The notes under the pieces are model-generated. The model saw only the letters and a program-made list of their open reading frames with translations, was not told the origin of the DNA and ran no database searches. From Lewinellaceae bacterium (GTDB lineage Bacteria; Bacteroidota; Bacteroidia; Chitinophagales; Saprospiraceae), in the NCBI GenBank assembly GCA_020636135.1, contig JACJYK010000001.1:1-64000 (forward strand): a stretch of 64,000 nucleotides of DNA, given 5' to 3'. Below are positions 18,654 through 27,587 of this stretch, piece by piece. Within the stretch, counting starts at the first letter, position 1, and the number at the start of each line of letters is the position of its first letter. The position numbers were made by a program, and so were the translations under genes.

Positions 18654-21269
18654 ATGGCACCAATTCGTCAACTGGCCGCAATACTTTTCGCCGATATTAT
18701 GGGGTTCACCGCCCTGATGGGGGACGATGAGGTTTTAGCCTTGTCACTCCGCGATAAATTGAAAGGAAAGCTTGAGGCGGAAGCCCGGGAACACAATGGC
18801 CGGATTGTAAAATTCATGGGAGACGGTGCACTGTGCAGTTTTACCAGTGCCAGTGAAGCGGTGCGGGCGGCGATTGCTGTCCAGAGAGTCATGCTACAGG
18901 AGCCGAAAGTGCCGGTGCGCATCGGTATCCACCAGGCTGACGTGGTCTTTGAGGAAGCCGATGTGCATGGAGATGGTGTCAATATTGCCTCACGCCTGGA
19001 ATCGCTGGCCGTTCCCGGAAGCATCCTGATCTCATCCAAGGTCGTGGATGACATCAAGAATCAAAAAGACATTCAGGCGGTCTCCTTAGGCCTCTATTCG
19101 CTGAAGAATGTACGGGAGCCCATGGAGATCTTTGCCATCAGCAATCCGGGGCTGGAAGTCCCGGTGGGGAAAGTATTGCAAGGGAAAGCCGAAAAATACA
19201 AGGAGCAAAAACCGGTCGGGAAACGCATTCTGACCGGAAGTAAAATAGGAATTCCTCTGATCATCATTGCCCTGGCAGCGTGGCTGATCGTTACCCCGCG
19301 GCTTAAAAAGCAGGATGCCCGGTATGAGCTAATACCCGCCATCCAGGATGAATTAAGCTTGAATTACATTCCTTCGGTAAAAGCCTTTGACCTGGCCCGT
19401 GAGGCCAAACAGATCATCCCGGATGATTCCCTATTGACTGACTTATGGCAGACCATTGCCACGACCCTAACCATTGAAACAGATCCTCCCGGAGCCGAAC
19501 TGTTCTGGAAGGATTATTCGACACCGGACGCCGAATGGCGTTCAGCGGGGATCACACCTCTGGTTGATGTACAATTGCCAAGGGCTTACCTCCGCGTAGA
19601 ATTCAGAAAGCAGGGGTATCAAACGCTGGAATATGCCGGCCCGGGTTTTTTAAGCAACCTAAAGCCGGATCTGACCCACCTCAAGCTGGATGCAACGGGG
19701 AGCATTCCCGAGCAAATGGCGCGGATTCCCGGGCGGACCGTTTACTTTGATTTGCCCAGTCTGCAGAATGTCGAAGGGAAATTGGTTCCGGAGTTCTTAA
19801 TGGATAAGTATGAAGTAACTAACAGCCAATATAAAGCCTTCGTTGACGCAGGAGGTTATACCAATCCTGCCTACTGGACCGAACCTATTCTGGTGGATGG
19901 TAAAGAGATAACGATCGATGAAGCCGTAAAACTATTTGTCGATCGAACCGGGAGACCGGGACCCGCCGGTTGGGAAGGCGGGATCTATCCGGCAGGACTG
20001 GAAAATCATCCGGTCACTGGAGTGTCCTGGTATGAAGCGGCTGCCTATGCGGTGTATGTCCATAAAAAATTGCCCACCATCTATGAGTGGTCCCGGGCGG
20101 CTGCTACTGCCCGAACGGAGTTTATGGTGCCGCTGAGCAATTTCAATGGCGTATCGACGGTCGAAGTGGGATCGCTTCCTGGCTACAGTACCTTCGGATT
20201 GTACGACATGGCCGGCAATGCCCGTGAATGGTGCTCCAATGCCACCGGCAGCAATGATCAACGCTTTGTCCTGGGAGGCGGGTGGAATGATCCTTCCTAC
20301 GCCTTCAACGACAGTTACACCCAGAATGCACTGGACCGGAGCGTATCCAACGGGTTCCGTTGTGTGATAGAATTGCAGGATGACCCGGACCGCTTTGGGT
20401 TGAACCAACCCATACATGGTGATTATCGGGATTACCGCAAAGAAAAACCAGTGGACAATGCCACCTTTTCTATCTACCTGACCCAGTTTGCCTACGATAA
20501 AGATCCGTTGAATGCCCGGGTTGAAGCCAGCTATGACCGGGAATTCTGGACCATTGAAAAGGTTTCTTTTGATGCCGGATATGGTGATGAGCGAATGGAG
20601 GCGTACGTTTATTTACCCAAAAACTTTAAGCCTCCCTATCAGACCATTCTGTTATTTCCCGGTTCCAATGCCCTGTACACTTCCGAATACAATGTGGACA
20701 GTTACATCGGATGGTATGATTTTTTTCTTAAAAGTGGTCGGGCATACGTGGAGCCGATCTTTAAAAGCACCTACAACCGGCGCGATAAGCTGAATTCCCG
20801 TTTACCTCAGGAGACCGTCCAGTACAAAGACCATGTGATCATGTGGCGGAAAGATTTGGGCCGGGCCATCGATTACCTCGAAACCAGGCCGGATATCGAT
20901 ACAGATAAGCTGGCGTTCTATGGCATCAGCTGGGGGGGATTTGTGGGGGGCATTTTACCAGCGGTGGAGAAAAGGATCAAAGTAGTCATGCTGAATGTAG
21001 GCGGAATGGCCATGACCAAAACATTTCCTGAAGTGGATCAGATCAATTTTCTGCCCCGGATTACCCAGCCGGTGCTGATGGTCAATGGCAAACACGATAT
21101 GTATTTCCCGGTGGAGTCCGCCCAATTACCCATGTTCGATTTGCTTGGTACTCCGGCCAGGGATAAGAAGATCAACATTTACGATTCTGGGCATCTGACA
21201 CCCCGTATTGAGGTCTTGAAAGCAACCCTTAACTGGCTGGATCATTATTTTGGTCCGGTCGAAAAATAA
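18654..21269 (+). CDS. class III cyclase - PEGA - SUMF1-like - alpha/beta hydrolase fusion (871 aa)
   Basis: Domains in order: a class III adenylate/guanylate cyclase (about residues 5-165) with metal-binding Asp14 (FADIMGFT) and Asp57 (KFMGDG) and the GDGVNIASRLE segment with Asn110 and Arg114; a membrane helix (about 200-217); a PEGA domain (about 275-345, starting LTIETDPPGAELFW); a formylglycine-generating-enzyme-like domain (about 370-575, EVTNSQYKAFV, HPVTGVSWYEAAAY, YDMAGNAREWCS, NGFRC); and a dienelactone-hydrolase-like domain (about 620-870) with YGISWGG nucleophile Ser and a late DSGHLTP His. The paired catalytic cysteines of true FGE are not seen, so that domain may only bind. The same outer part is known attached to protein kinases in other bacteria; here a cyclase takes the kinase's place. 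The topology suggests a cytoplasmic cyclase and periplasmic sensor/enzyme domains. Confidence 0.85.
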   Translation: MAPIRQLAAILFADIMGFTALMGDDEVLALSLRDKLKGKLEAEAREHNGRIVKFMGDGALCSFTSASEAVRAAIAVQRVMLQEPKVPVRIGIHQADVVFEEADVHGDGVNIASRLESLAVPGSILISSKVVDDIKNQKDIQAVSLGLYSLKNVREPMEIFAISNPGLEVPVGKVLQGKAEKYKEQKPVGKRILTGSKIGIPLIIIALAAWLIVTPRLKKQDARYELIPAIQDELSLNYIPSVKAFDLAREAKQIIPDDSLLTDLWQTIATTLTIETDPPGAELFWKDYSTPDAEWRSAGITPLVDVQLPRAYLRVEFRKQGYQTLEYAGPGFLSNLKPDLTHLKLDATGSIPEQMARIPGRTVYFDLPSLQNVEGKLVPEFLMDKYEVTNSQYKAFVDAGGYTNPAYWTEPILVDGKEITIDEAVKLFVDRTGRPGPAGWEGGIYPAGLENHPVTGVSWYEAAAYAVYVHKKLPTIYEWSRAAATARTEFMVPLSNFNGVSTVEVGSLPGYSTFGLYDMAGNAREWCSNATGSNDQRFVLGGGWNDPSYAFNDSYTQNALDRSVSNGFRCVIELQDDPDRFGLNQPIHGDYRDYRKEKPVDNATFSIYLTQFAYDKDPLNARVEASYDREFWTIEKVSFDAGYGDERMEAYVYLPKNFKPPYQTILLFPGSNALYTSEYNVDSYIGWYDFFLKSGRAYVEPIFKSTYNRRDKLNSRLPQETVQYKDHVIMWRKDLGRAIDYLETRPDIDTDKLAFYGISWGGFVGGILPAVEKRIKVVMLNVGGMAMTKTFPEVDQINFLPRITQPVLMVNGKHDMYFPVESAQLPMFDLLGTPARDKKINIYDSGHLTPRIEVLKATLNWLDHYFGPVEK

Positions 21270-21421
21270 GGGAATGGTTCGTTCAATTAAAAATATAAGA
21301 ATATAAGAATAGCAACTATGGCCTCAATTGCTAATCGGTTGTTCCTTGTCTGAATAAAATGAAAATTATTCAAATGATTTAATTAATTTCCATAATCCAT
21401 TCACCTCTATAATTTAGGGCT

Positions 21422-22159
21422 ATGAGTATGTTCGATGAAAAAGAAGGTATCTTTGCCAATCCGGTGGATTCTAACACAATTTCTGTAATTACCAATGACT
21501 TTGTAACGGAATCCACCAGGTTAAAATCTACAAAAGGTTTATCGTTGCCTCCGGAAACCGAGGCCATTTCAATTCAAGGATTTCGTAAACGCATCCACGC
21601 TCTGGAAGCCGCGCATCAAGATATGACCCATATTTCCTTGTTCTATGGATTGGATGCAATGAAAAATTTTACGCTGGTACTGGGCGGAGTGGCTCACCAG
21701 GGCGCTTCATTCAGGCACTTTAGTGAGACGAGTCCTTCAACGAAGATGGGATCATTCTGTTCAAATCCCTCAGAATCGGCGATTCAGTGCAGTCACTTCA
21801 GAAATGAATTTAATGTAATTTATGGAGTCAATGAATACGCCCGCGGGACCTTCATGCGAATTAAGCAAGCCAATTATGCGCAAGGAAATAATACCATTCA
21901 TAAAGTCCTTGACGCCTTTGAGCAGGATGGGTGTGACTTATTCACCATCTCCTTTGGTTTTATGGAACCTGATAAAAGTGAACGCGTCGCAAAACCTGAA
22001 GAAACAGGCGGTAAAGGGTTGATATGTTATCATATGATTTTTAAGGGTAAAAAGTCAAAACAGCCCTCATTTACATCCCGGCATCTCTTTTCAACCTACG
22101 ATAATGAAAAAGGATACAGTGGACCAAAACCGGTTTGCCCACCCCATGCCTGCAATTAA
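21422..22159 (+). CDS. hypothetical protein (245 aa)
   Basis: I do not recognise the family. The ORF is open for 245 codons with a codon pattern like its neighbours, has no signal peptide or membrane helix, and is probably cytoplasmic. It contains several Cys and His residues (for example MGSFCSNPSESAIQCSHFRNEF near the middle, PVCPPHACN at the end), which could bind metal, but no clear pattern stands out. It lies between the cyclase fusion and a membrane protein/kinase pair, 34 bp before the latter, so it may belong to that transcript. ATG 21428 is an alternative start. Confidence 0.6.
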   Translation: MSMFDEKEGIFANPVDSNTISVITNDFVTESTRLKSTKGLSLPPETEAISIQGFRKRIHALEAAHQDMTHISLFYGLDAMKNFTLVLGGVAHQGASFRHFSETSPSTKMGSFCSNPSESAIQCSHFRNEFNVIYGVNEYARGTFMRIKQANYAQGNNTIHKVLDAFEQDGCDLFTISFGFMEPDKSERVAKPEETGGKGLICYHMIFKGKKSKQPSFTSRHLFSTYDNEKGYSGPKPVCPPHACN

Positions 22160-22192
22160 CTTTTTTTTTCAAGCAATACTATTTTACAAACC

Positions 22193-22834
22193 ATGAAGCT
22201 CATAGACCTTGCTGGTTTCCTGGTTTATTTTTGTACGTATCTGGTGGTGCTTCCGGTTGGTATCGGAACTATTTTTTATCGAAAATTATCCAGGCCATTG
22301 AAAGTCCTTTATTGTAATTTAATTATTGTTCTTTTTTTGGACCTGGTTTTGTTAACGATCGGAGGACGATTGGGCAATGGATTACTTTATCTATTTTCTT
22401 TGGTTGATCTGATGATGATGACCTGGGTTTTTACGAGCTTGATCCGCTCCAATTCCTACAAGATAATTTTTCGCGGAAGTGCATTGTTGTTGGGTATGTA
22501 TGGATTGATTGATGCTCTCTATTTTTCCGGTTTACATGTTAATGGGTATAGCAATGGCATTATCAAATTATTTATTGCGATTCTGGTGATGTATTATTTG
22601 TCCCAACTTTTGTTGGAAGATGTAGAATTCAGACTTAAGGATATGCCCATGTTTTGGGTAAGCTTGGGAGCCATACTTTATAATGGTTTTGGCTTTTTTG
22701 ATGTTTTTAGCTCTCCGATTATTAATTATTCGCAAAGCTTTTATTTACAATACGAGATCATCTGGTCTGTAGCTACAATCTTTATGTATATTGCCTATAG
22801 CTGGGCATTCAGGATAAGTGATCGGAAGCTATGA
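22193..22834 (+). CDS. multi-pass membrane protein coupled to a kinase gene (213 aa)
   Basis: The protein is almost wholly hydrophobic, with about six membrane helices (for example residues 5-25, 37-55, 61-80, 90-107, 119-138, 150-168 and a last one near 185-205; exact count uncertain). No known domain is recognised. Its stop codon overlaps the start of the next gene, a histidine kinase, by four bases (ATGA), which indicates translational coupling. This supports a role as the membrane sensor or partner of that kinase, which itself has only a small sensor domain. That role is inference. Confidence 0.7.
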   Translation: MKLIDLAGFLVYFCTYLVVLPVGIGTIFYRKLSRPLKVLYCNLIIVLFLDLVLLTIGGRLGNGLLYLFSLVDLMMMTWVFTSLIRSNSYKIIFRGSALLLGMYGLIDALYFSGLHVNGYSNGIIKLFIAILVMYYLSQLLLEDVEFRLKDMPMFWVSLGAILYNGFGFFDVFSSPIINYSQSFYLQYEIIWSVATIFMYIAYSWAFRISDRKL

Positions 22835-24108
22835 AGTTGCGTATACTATTTTTAGTGATCGTACTGACTGCCAGGATGAATGCCTTGGTTGGACAGGATC
22901 AGACCTCCATTTTAGGGTCCGTACGTGTTGGAAATGGACTCCACCAAAACGATTTTATCCAATTGCCAATTCATAACCAGAAGCCGCCGTCCTTATCTTA
23001 CGATCAAAATTATTTAATGTTCAATTTCGACCCAGGATCCCAAGGGGGATCGGATACATTATTTTATTTTCTGGAGGGTTTGGACTACAATTGGATTTAT
23101 TGTGTGCAATGCCGTCAGGTGGCTTATTCCCACCTGGATGGGGGCGATTTTGTCTTACATGCAAAATTTGGAAAGCAAGGTACTGTTGTTATTTATCCAT
23201 TTCGAATTGAAGGAAACGTCTGGCACCGTTGGTGGTTTATGCCGCTGTTATTGTTGGTGTTGTTGGGTATCCTCGGAATGATGGGTTACTTCGCATTACT
23301 GTATCGGCTAAGACAAAAAATAAGACAAGAGCAATTGGTGCATCGTGAGAAATTATCCTCCATGGTCGATCTTACTTCCGGTATAGCTCATGAATTGCAA
23401 AATCCGTTGAATTTTGTCAATAATTTTTCCGAGCTAAGCGGTGAACTGATACAGGAAGCGATACGTGAATTTGCAAATGGTGATGCGTTAGAAGCAACGG
23501 AAATATTGGCAGATGTCGCTATGAATTTGCAAAAAATTCATGAACATGGTCAACGTGCCAGCGGTATTGTCACCAGTATGTTGGAGCATGCCAAGCCCAC
23601 ATCCGGTAGCAGGACCAACACAGATATTAATAAACTTTGTGATGATTATTTTCGGATAGCCTTGCATGCCTGTACGGAAAATGGCAAGCAGCTGACCACA
23701 CCACAGATCGATATTCAACGTATTGTCCAGTTTGATCCCCGGGTACCGCCTATACCAATTGTGCCTCAGGATATTGGACGGGTTTTGCAGAATATTTTCA
23801 ACAATGCGTGCTATGAACTAAAAAAACAGGGACAACTGCCAGGTGCATCAATGCCATTTATAAAACTGGTAACCCAGAAATTGGAGGACCGGGTGATCAT
23901 CCGAATCGAAGACAATGGCCGGGGTATTCCAACTGAAATCAAAGACAAGATCTTTCAGCCTTTCTTCACCACCAAACCTACAGGCCAGGGGACTGGGCTG
24001 GGATTGAGCCTGAGCTATGATATCGTCAAAGCGCATGGAGGTGAACTGAAAGTTGAAAGTAAAGAAGGTGAAGGAACAGCTTTTATTATCCGGTTACCCA
24101 TTGTTTGA
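22831..24108 (+). CDS. compact histidine kinase with only a Y_Y_Y-like sensor (425 aa)
   Basis: A signal peptide (residues 1-21) leads into a short beta domain (about 45-130) that matches the Y_Y_Y domain preceding the membrane helix in Reg_prop kinases (YLMFNFDPGSQ, FYFLEGLDYNWIYC, WHRWWFMPLLLLVLLG), but no propeller precedes it. A membrane helix (about 134-156), HisKA with His187 in AHELQNPLN (Leu instead of the Ile of the other kinases), and HATPase with DNGRGIP and TGQGTGLGLSLS follow. The kinase front is diverged from the other copies, while the last 60 residues are nearly the same as theirs. It is translationally coupled to the membrane protein upstream, which may provide the missing sensor. 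Confidence 0.88.
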   Translation: MKLRILFLVIVLTARMNALVGQDQTSILGSVRVGNGLHQNDFIQLPIHNQKPPSLSYDQNYLMFNFDPGSQGGSDTLFYFLEGLDYNWIYCVQCRQVAYSHLDGGDFVLHAKFGKQGTVVIYPFRIEGNVWHRWWFMPLLLLVLLGILGMMGYFALLYRLRQKIRQEQLVHREKLSSMVDLTSGIAHELQNPLNFVNNFSELSGELIQEAIREFANGDALEATEILADVAMNLQKIHEHGQRASGIVTSMLEHAKPTSGSRTNTDINKLCDDYFRIALHACTENGKQLTTPQIDIQRIVQFDPRVPPIPIVPQDIGRVLQNIFNNACYELKKQGQLPGASMPFIKLVTQKLEDRVIIRIEDNGRGIPTEIKDKIFQPFFTTKPTGQGTGLGLSLSYDIVKAHGGELKVESKEGEGTAFIIRLPIV

Positions 24109-24205
24109 CCGGCAACAACCTTTCATCGATGAACAAACTATTGCCGACTGGCCAAAGCTTTAGCAAACAATCACTTAACTTGGAGAACAAAGAAAATCGG
24201 GATTC

Positions 24206-25507
24206 ATGAATAAGTTAAATGGGACGATTGCAATTTTGTTATTCGTCCTGAGTGGACACACGATTATAGCTCAAACCGATGTGCTTGCACTACGAGTGAA
24301 CCAGGACCGGATCGAACGGCGAATTCACGAACTGGCTCAATTTGGCCGGGACTCCACCGGTCATGGTTACCGGGTAGCCTATACCTCAGGAGACATCGCC
24401 GGCAGAGCCTGGTATATGGAACAGATGAGCCAGGCAGGTCTGGATGTTTCGATCGATGCTGCCGGCAACCTGGTCGGCAAGCGGGCTGGTATGAATCCCG
24501 GATTGAAACCCATTGCCTTTGGCTCCCACATCGACATGGTACCCGATGGTGGTAATTACGATGGTTGTGTCGGTTCGATCTCGGCACTGGAAGTCATGGA
24601 TGTATTGAAGGAAAACAACCTGAAGACCAATCATCCATTGGAGATACTGATCTTTTCAAATGAGGAAGGAGCTACCTACGGAAGTAGTTTTATGGCTGGA
24701 CACCTCCATTCGGAGGTCCTAAATAATGTCAGTCAAAGCGGACTTAACCTTTACGATGGCATCAAGGCCATCGGTGGAGATCCTGACCACATTCAGAATG
24801 CTGTACGCCAGAAAGGAGACCTGGCTGCCTTTCTGGAACTGCACATCGAGCAGGGTGCTTTTCTGGAGCGGGATCAGATCCAGATTGGAGTGGTCAGCGG
24901 TATAGTAGGCATACTGCAGTGGGACGTCACCATTACCGGCATGGCCAATCATGCCGGCACGACACCCATGAATTTGCGCCATGATGCCCTGCTGGCGGCG
25001 GCTAAATACATTCAATCCGTAAATGATGTAATAACCAGTCACGAAGGTACTCAAGTAGGTACGGTGGGCAAGATTTCAGTCCAGCCGGGAGCCTACAATG
25101 TCATTCCGGGGCAGGTCATCACCAGCCTGGAAATCCGTGATCTGAGCTCGGATAAGATCATGATGCTGTTTCATGAAATCGAAGGCCGGGCAGCGGAAAT
25201 AGCAAAATCATCCGGTGTGTCCATCACCTTCAAAAAAGTCATCGGCACTACTCCGGCATTGACAGATAAAGGCATTCAGGATAAGATCATTGCATCTGCC
25301 CAAAAATTAAACCTTACGTATCAGGTCATGCCCAGTGGCGCCGGGCATGATTCGCAGGAAATCGCTACCATCGCACCGGTGGGGATGATCTTTGTGCCCA
25401 GTGTGAAAGGCATCAGCCACTCTCCGGATGAGTACACCAAACCGGAGGACATGGCCAATGGCGCCAATGTGCTGTTGCAAACGATTCTTGCCTTGGACAG
25501 GAAGTAA
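24206..25507 (+). CDS. periplasmic M20-type amidohydrolase (allantoate/N-carbamoyl-amino-acid hydrolase family)
   Basis: A signal peptide (residues 1-22, ending in IIAQ) indicates export. The rest is a full-length (433 aa) Zn-dependent hydrolase of the allantoate amidohydrolase / N-carbamoyl-L-amino-acid hydrolase group within M20: GSHIDMVPDGGNYDG carries metal ligands His108 and Asp119, NEEG (153-154) the catalytic and metal Glu, then ELHIEQG, the dimerisation-domain motif HAGTTPM, and SGAGHDSQEIA near the end with the last His. The family cleaves C-N bonds in carbamoyl compounds or ureides. The exact substrate cannot be told. Export is less common in this family and suggests action on an external compound. 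Confidence 0.85.
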   Translation: MNKLNGTIAILLFVLSGHTIIAQTDVLALRVNQDRIERRIHELAQFGRDSTGHGYRVAYTSGDIAGRAWYMEQMSQAGLDVSIDAAGNLVGKRAGMNPGLKPIAFGSHIDMVPDGGNYDGCVGSISALEVMDVLKENNLKTNHPLEILIFSNEEGATYGSSFMAGHLHSEVLNNVSQSGLNLYDGIKAIGGDPDHIQNAVRQKGDLAAFLELHIEQGAFLERDQIQIGVVSGIVGILQWDVTITGMANHAGTTPMNLRHDALLAAAKYIQSVNDVITSHEGTQVGTVGKISVQPGAYNVIPGQVITSLEIRDLSSDKIMMLFHEIEGRAAEIAKSSGVSITFKKVIGTTPALTDKGIQDKIIASAQKLNLTYQVMPSGAGHDSQEIATIAPVGMIFVPSVKGISHSPDEYTKPEDMANGANVLLQTILALDRK

Positions 25508-25577
25508 GTCAGGTTGGCTGCCTCAAGAAGGAAGATTTTAATAATTTTCATTAGCTTAAAGTCTAAACCAAAATCAT

Positions 25578-26345
25578 ATGAAAAATCTAGTCATCCGCAT
25601 GCTGATGGCATACATTTTATTTATTTTCCTATTGCCGCATGCAACAACTCAAACCACCCAACGCTTTAGTAAACAAATGTTTATCGATCAGGGGGATACC
25701 CTCCCATACCGACTTTTATACCCGGATGCGAACCCGCACCGAAAATACCCCCTGGTCATATTTTTACATGGCTCCGGAGAACGCGGCAATGATAACGAAG
25801 CGCAACTCCAGTGGGGGGTGATGCAGTTTGCTACGGATGATAACATGATGCTGCATCCGGCAGTGGTTATCGCGCCACAATGTCCCAAAGGTGTGACCTG
25901 GTCTAATTTTGACCGGAGCACCATGCAGCTTAATCCGGAACCTTCGCAACCCATGCGATTGCTTCTGGGCCTGATTCAGAAGATGATCCAAACCATGCCG
26001 GTGGATACCAACCGCATTTATATCACCGGATTATCCATGGGTGGATTTGGCACCTTTGATGCACTTACCCGTCATCCGGAACTCTTTGCCGCTGCGGTAC
26101 CGGTTTGTGGAGGAGGTGATCCTTCCAAAGCCGCTTCGATAGTTAATGTTCCAATCTGGATTTTTCACGGGGCGGATGATCCGTCTGTCAATGTCGGGTT
26201 GTCGCAGGCGATGCTGAAGGCATTGACCGATGCAGGCGCCAGGCCAGGTTATACCCAGTACCCGGAAGTAGGACATTTCTCCTGGATTGAAGCCTATCGC
26301 GATCCCATGATGCTGGAATGGTTGTTTCGTCAGCAGAAAAATTAA
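25578..26345 (+). CDS. exported PHB-depolymerase/phospholipase-like esterase (255 aa)
   Basis: A signal peptide (residues 1-25) precedes an alpha/beta hydrolase domain: oxyanion-hole segment FLHGSGERG (62-70), nucleophile Ser153 in GLSMGGFGT, acid in IFHGADDPS (Asp200 or Asp201) and His233 in VGHFSWIEAY. The pattern fits the esterase group (phospholipase/carboxylesterase, feruloyl- or PHB-depolymerase-like) common in Bacteroidota polysaccharide use. Substrate unknown. It lies 70 bp after the amidohydrolase and 22 bp before the first FIST gene, all on the same strand. Confidence 0.85.
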   Translation: MKNLVIRMLMAYILFIFLLPHATTQTTQRFSKQMFIDQGDTLPYRLLYPDANPHRKYPLVIFLHGSGERGNDNEAQLQWGVMQFATDDNMMLHPAVVIAPQCPKGVTWSNFDRSTMQLNPEPSQPMRLLLGLIQKMIQTMPVDTNRIYITGLSMGGFGTFDALTRHPELFAAAVPVCGGGDPSKAASIVNVPIWIFHGADDPSVNVGLSQAMLKALTDAGARPGYTQYPEVGHFSWIEAYRDPMMLEWLFRQQKN

Positions 26346-26367
26346 TTCAAAACGATACGTAAAGCCT

Positions 26368-27507
26368 ATGAAAGCTAAATCCATTCAAGGTAGATCCTAT
26401 CAGGAAACAAAGAGATTATTCAATGAGAGCATGCTGGATGGATTTCGTCCGACACTGGCTATTGTTTTTACCTCATTGAAAGAGGATTGGCAATTAATTC
26501 AGGAATTACTGAATGAAAACAAAATTGCCCTGTTTGGCACCAGCTCGAACGGCGAATTTATTGGCGAACAGTATGAAATAGGTTCTACAGCCATGCTCTT
26601 GCTGGATATGCCTGCCGCTTATTTTAAGCTGGAAATGGAAGATGTGGATGATACGAATACGGCTGAGGTGGCTCGCGGAATTGGTGAATCCGGATTAGCT
26701 ACATTTACGAATCCCGGATTTATCATCTCCGGATCCTCTACCTCGATCCGGGCAGAAGAGATCATCCATGGCTTGGTTGATGCCTGTGGGATTGAAGTGA
26801 ACATCGTAGGAGGAAACTCCTCTTCGGATAGTATGCAGGGAGGATTCCTGTTCAATAATACCAGGCGCAGTGACAAAGGCATATTGGCGTTAATCCTGGA
26901 TCAGGATAAGATTCGCATGGAAGGAGAGGCTATTTCCGGCTGGAAGCCGATGGGTACTGAAAAAACCATCACTGCATGCGAAGGCAACTGGATTAAAACG
27001 CTTGACCACAAACCAGCTCTAGGTATGTTACTTAAGTACATGGGTGTGGAAATAGACTTCACGGATGAAATTGATCTTTACAATAAGATCGGTTCCATCT
27101 ATCCGGTTCAAATCCAGGGCGATGATGGGACCGCACGCATCATACCTCCTTTGTTTTTTAATGAAGAGGAAGGTTCTTTCATGCTGGCCGCCGGACCAGT
27201 CCAAAAAGGAGCAAAAGTCAAATTTTCATTGCCACCAGACCTTGACGTTGTGGATGCGGTAGTAAATACTGCCCGTCAACTTAAAGAGCAGAGTCTGAAC
27301 GAAGCGGACGCCCTGATCATTTTTTCCTGTATTGGCAGGCTGAATACCCTTGGTCCATTCATCAATGACGAAATCAAAGGCCTGACCGATGTTTGGGAAA
27401 TACCGTCGATTGGTTTTTTCACATTTGGGGAATATGGCCGGGCGAAAAATGGATTACCTACGTTTCATGGTACAACCGTCAGTTGGGTGGCCTTAAAAGA
27501 AAACTAA
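26368..27507 (+). CDS. FIST-domain protein, first of a tandem pair (379 aa)
   Basis: A soluble protein of FIST_N plus FIST_C architecture: N-terminal ALFGTSSNGEFIG and AISGWKPMG segments and the C-terminal block CIGRLNTLG ... SIGFFTFGEYG ... WVALKEN. FIST domains are proposed small-ligand sensing modules, normally fused to or next to signalling proteins. Here the protein stands alone without an output domain. A paralogue with the same layout follows 80 bp later. No signal peptide, so probably cytoplasmic. Confidence 0.85.
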   Translation: MKAKSIQGRSYQETKRLFNESMLDGFRPTLAIVFTSLKEDWQLIQELLNENKIALFGTSSNGEFIGEQYEIGSTAMLLLDMPAAYFKLEMEDVDDTNTAEVARGIGESGLATFTNPGFIISGSSTSIRAEEIIHGLVDACGIEVNIVGGNSSSDSMQGGFLFNNTRRSDKGILALILDQDKIRMEGEAISGWKPMGTEKTITACEGNWIKTLDHKPALGMLLKYMGVEIDFTDEIDLYNKIGSIYPVQIQGDDGTARIIPPLFFNEEEGSFMLAAGPVQKGAKVKFSLPPDLDVVDAVVNTARQLKEQSLNEADALIIFSCIGRLNTLGPFINDEIKGLTDVWEIPSIGFFTFGEYGRAKNGLPTFHGTTVSWVALKEN

Positions 27508-27536
27508 GCATTTGATCCACGAAAATGTCCAACCAA

Positions 27537-27566
27537 TTGATTAATACAGGGACAACAATACCTTTA
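27537..27566 (+). promoter_or_regulatory. Bacteroidota-type promoter for the second FIST gene
   Basis: TTG at 27537-27539, a 19-base spacer, then TACCTTTA at 27559-27566, a 7/8 match to the Bacteroidota -7 element TAnnTTTG. The ATG of the second FIST gene is 22 bases downstream. It suggests that the two FIST genes can be transcribed separately. Confidence 0.45.
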
Positions 27567-27587
27567 CACCGAAACCAGATTTAATCC

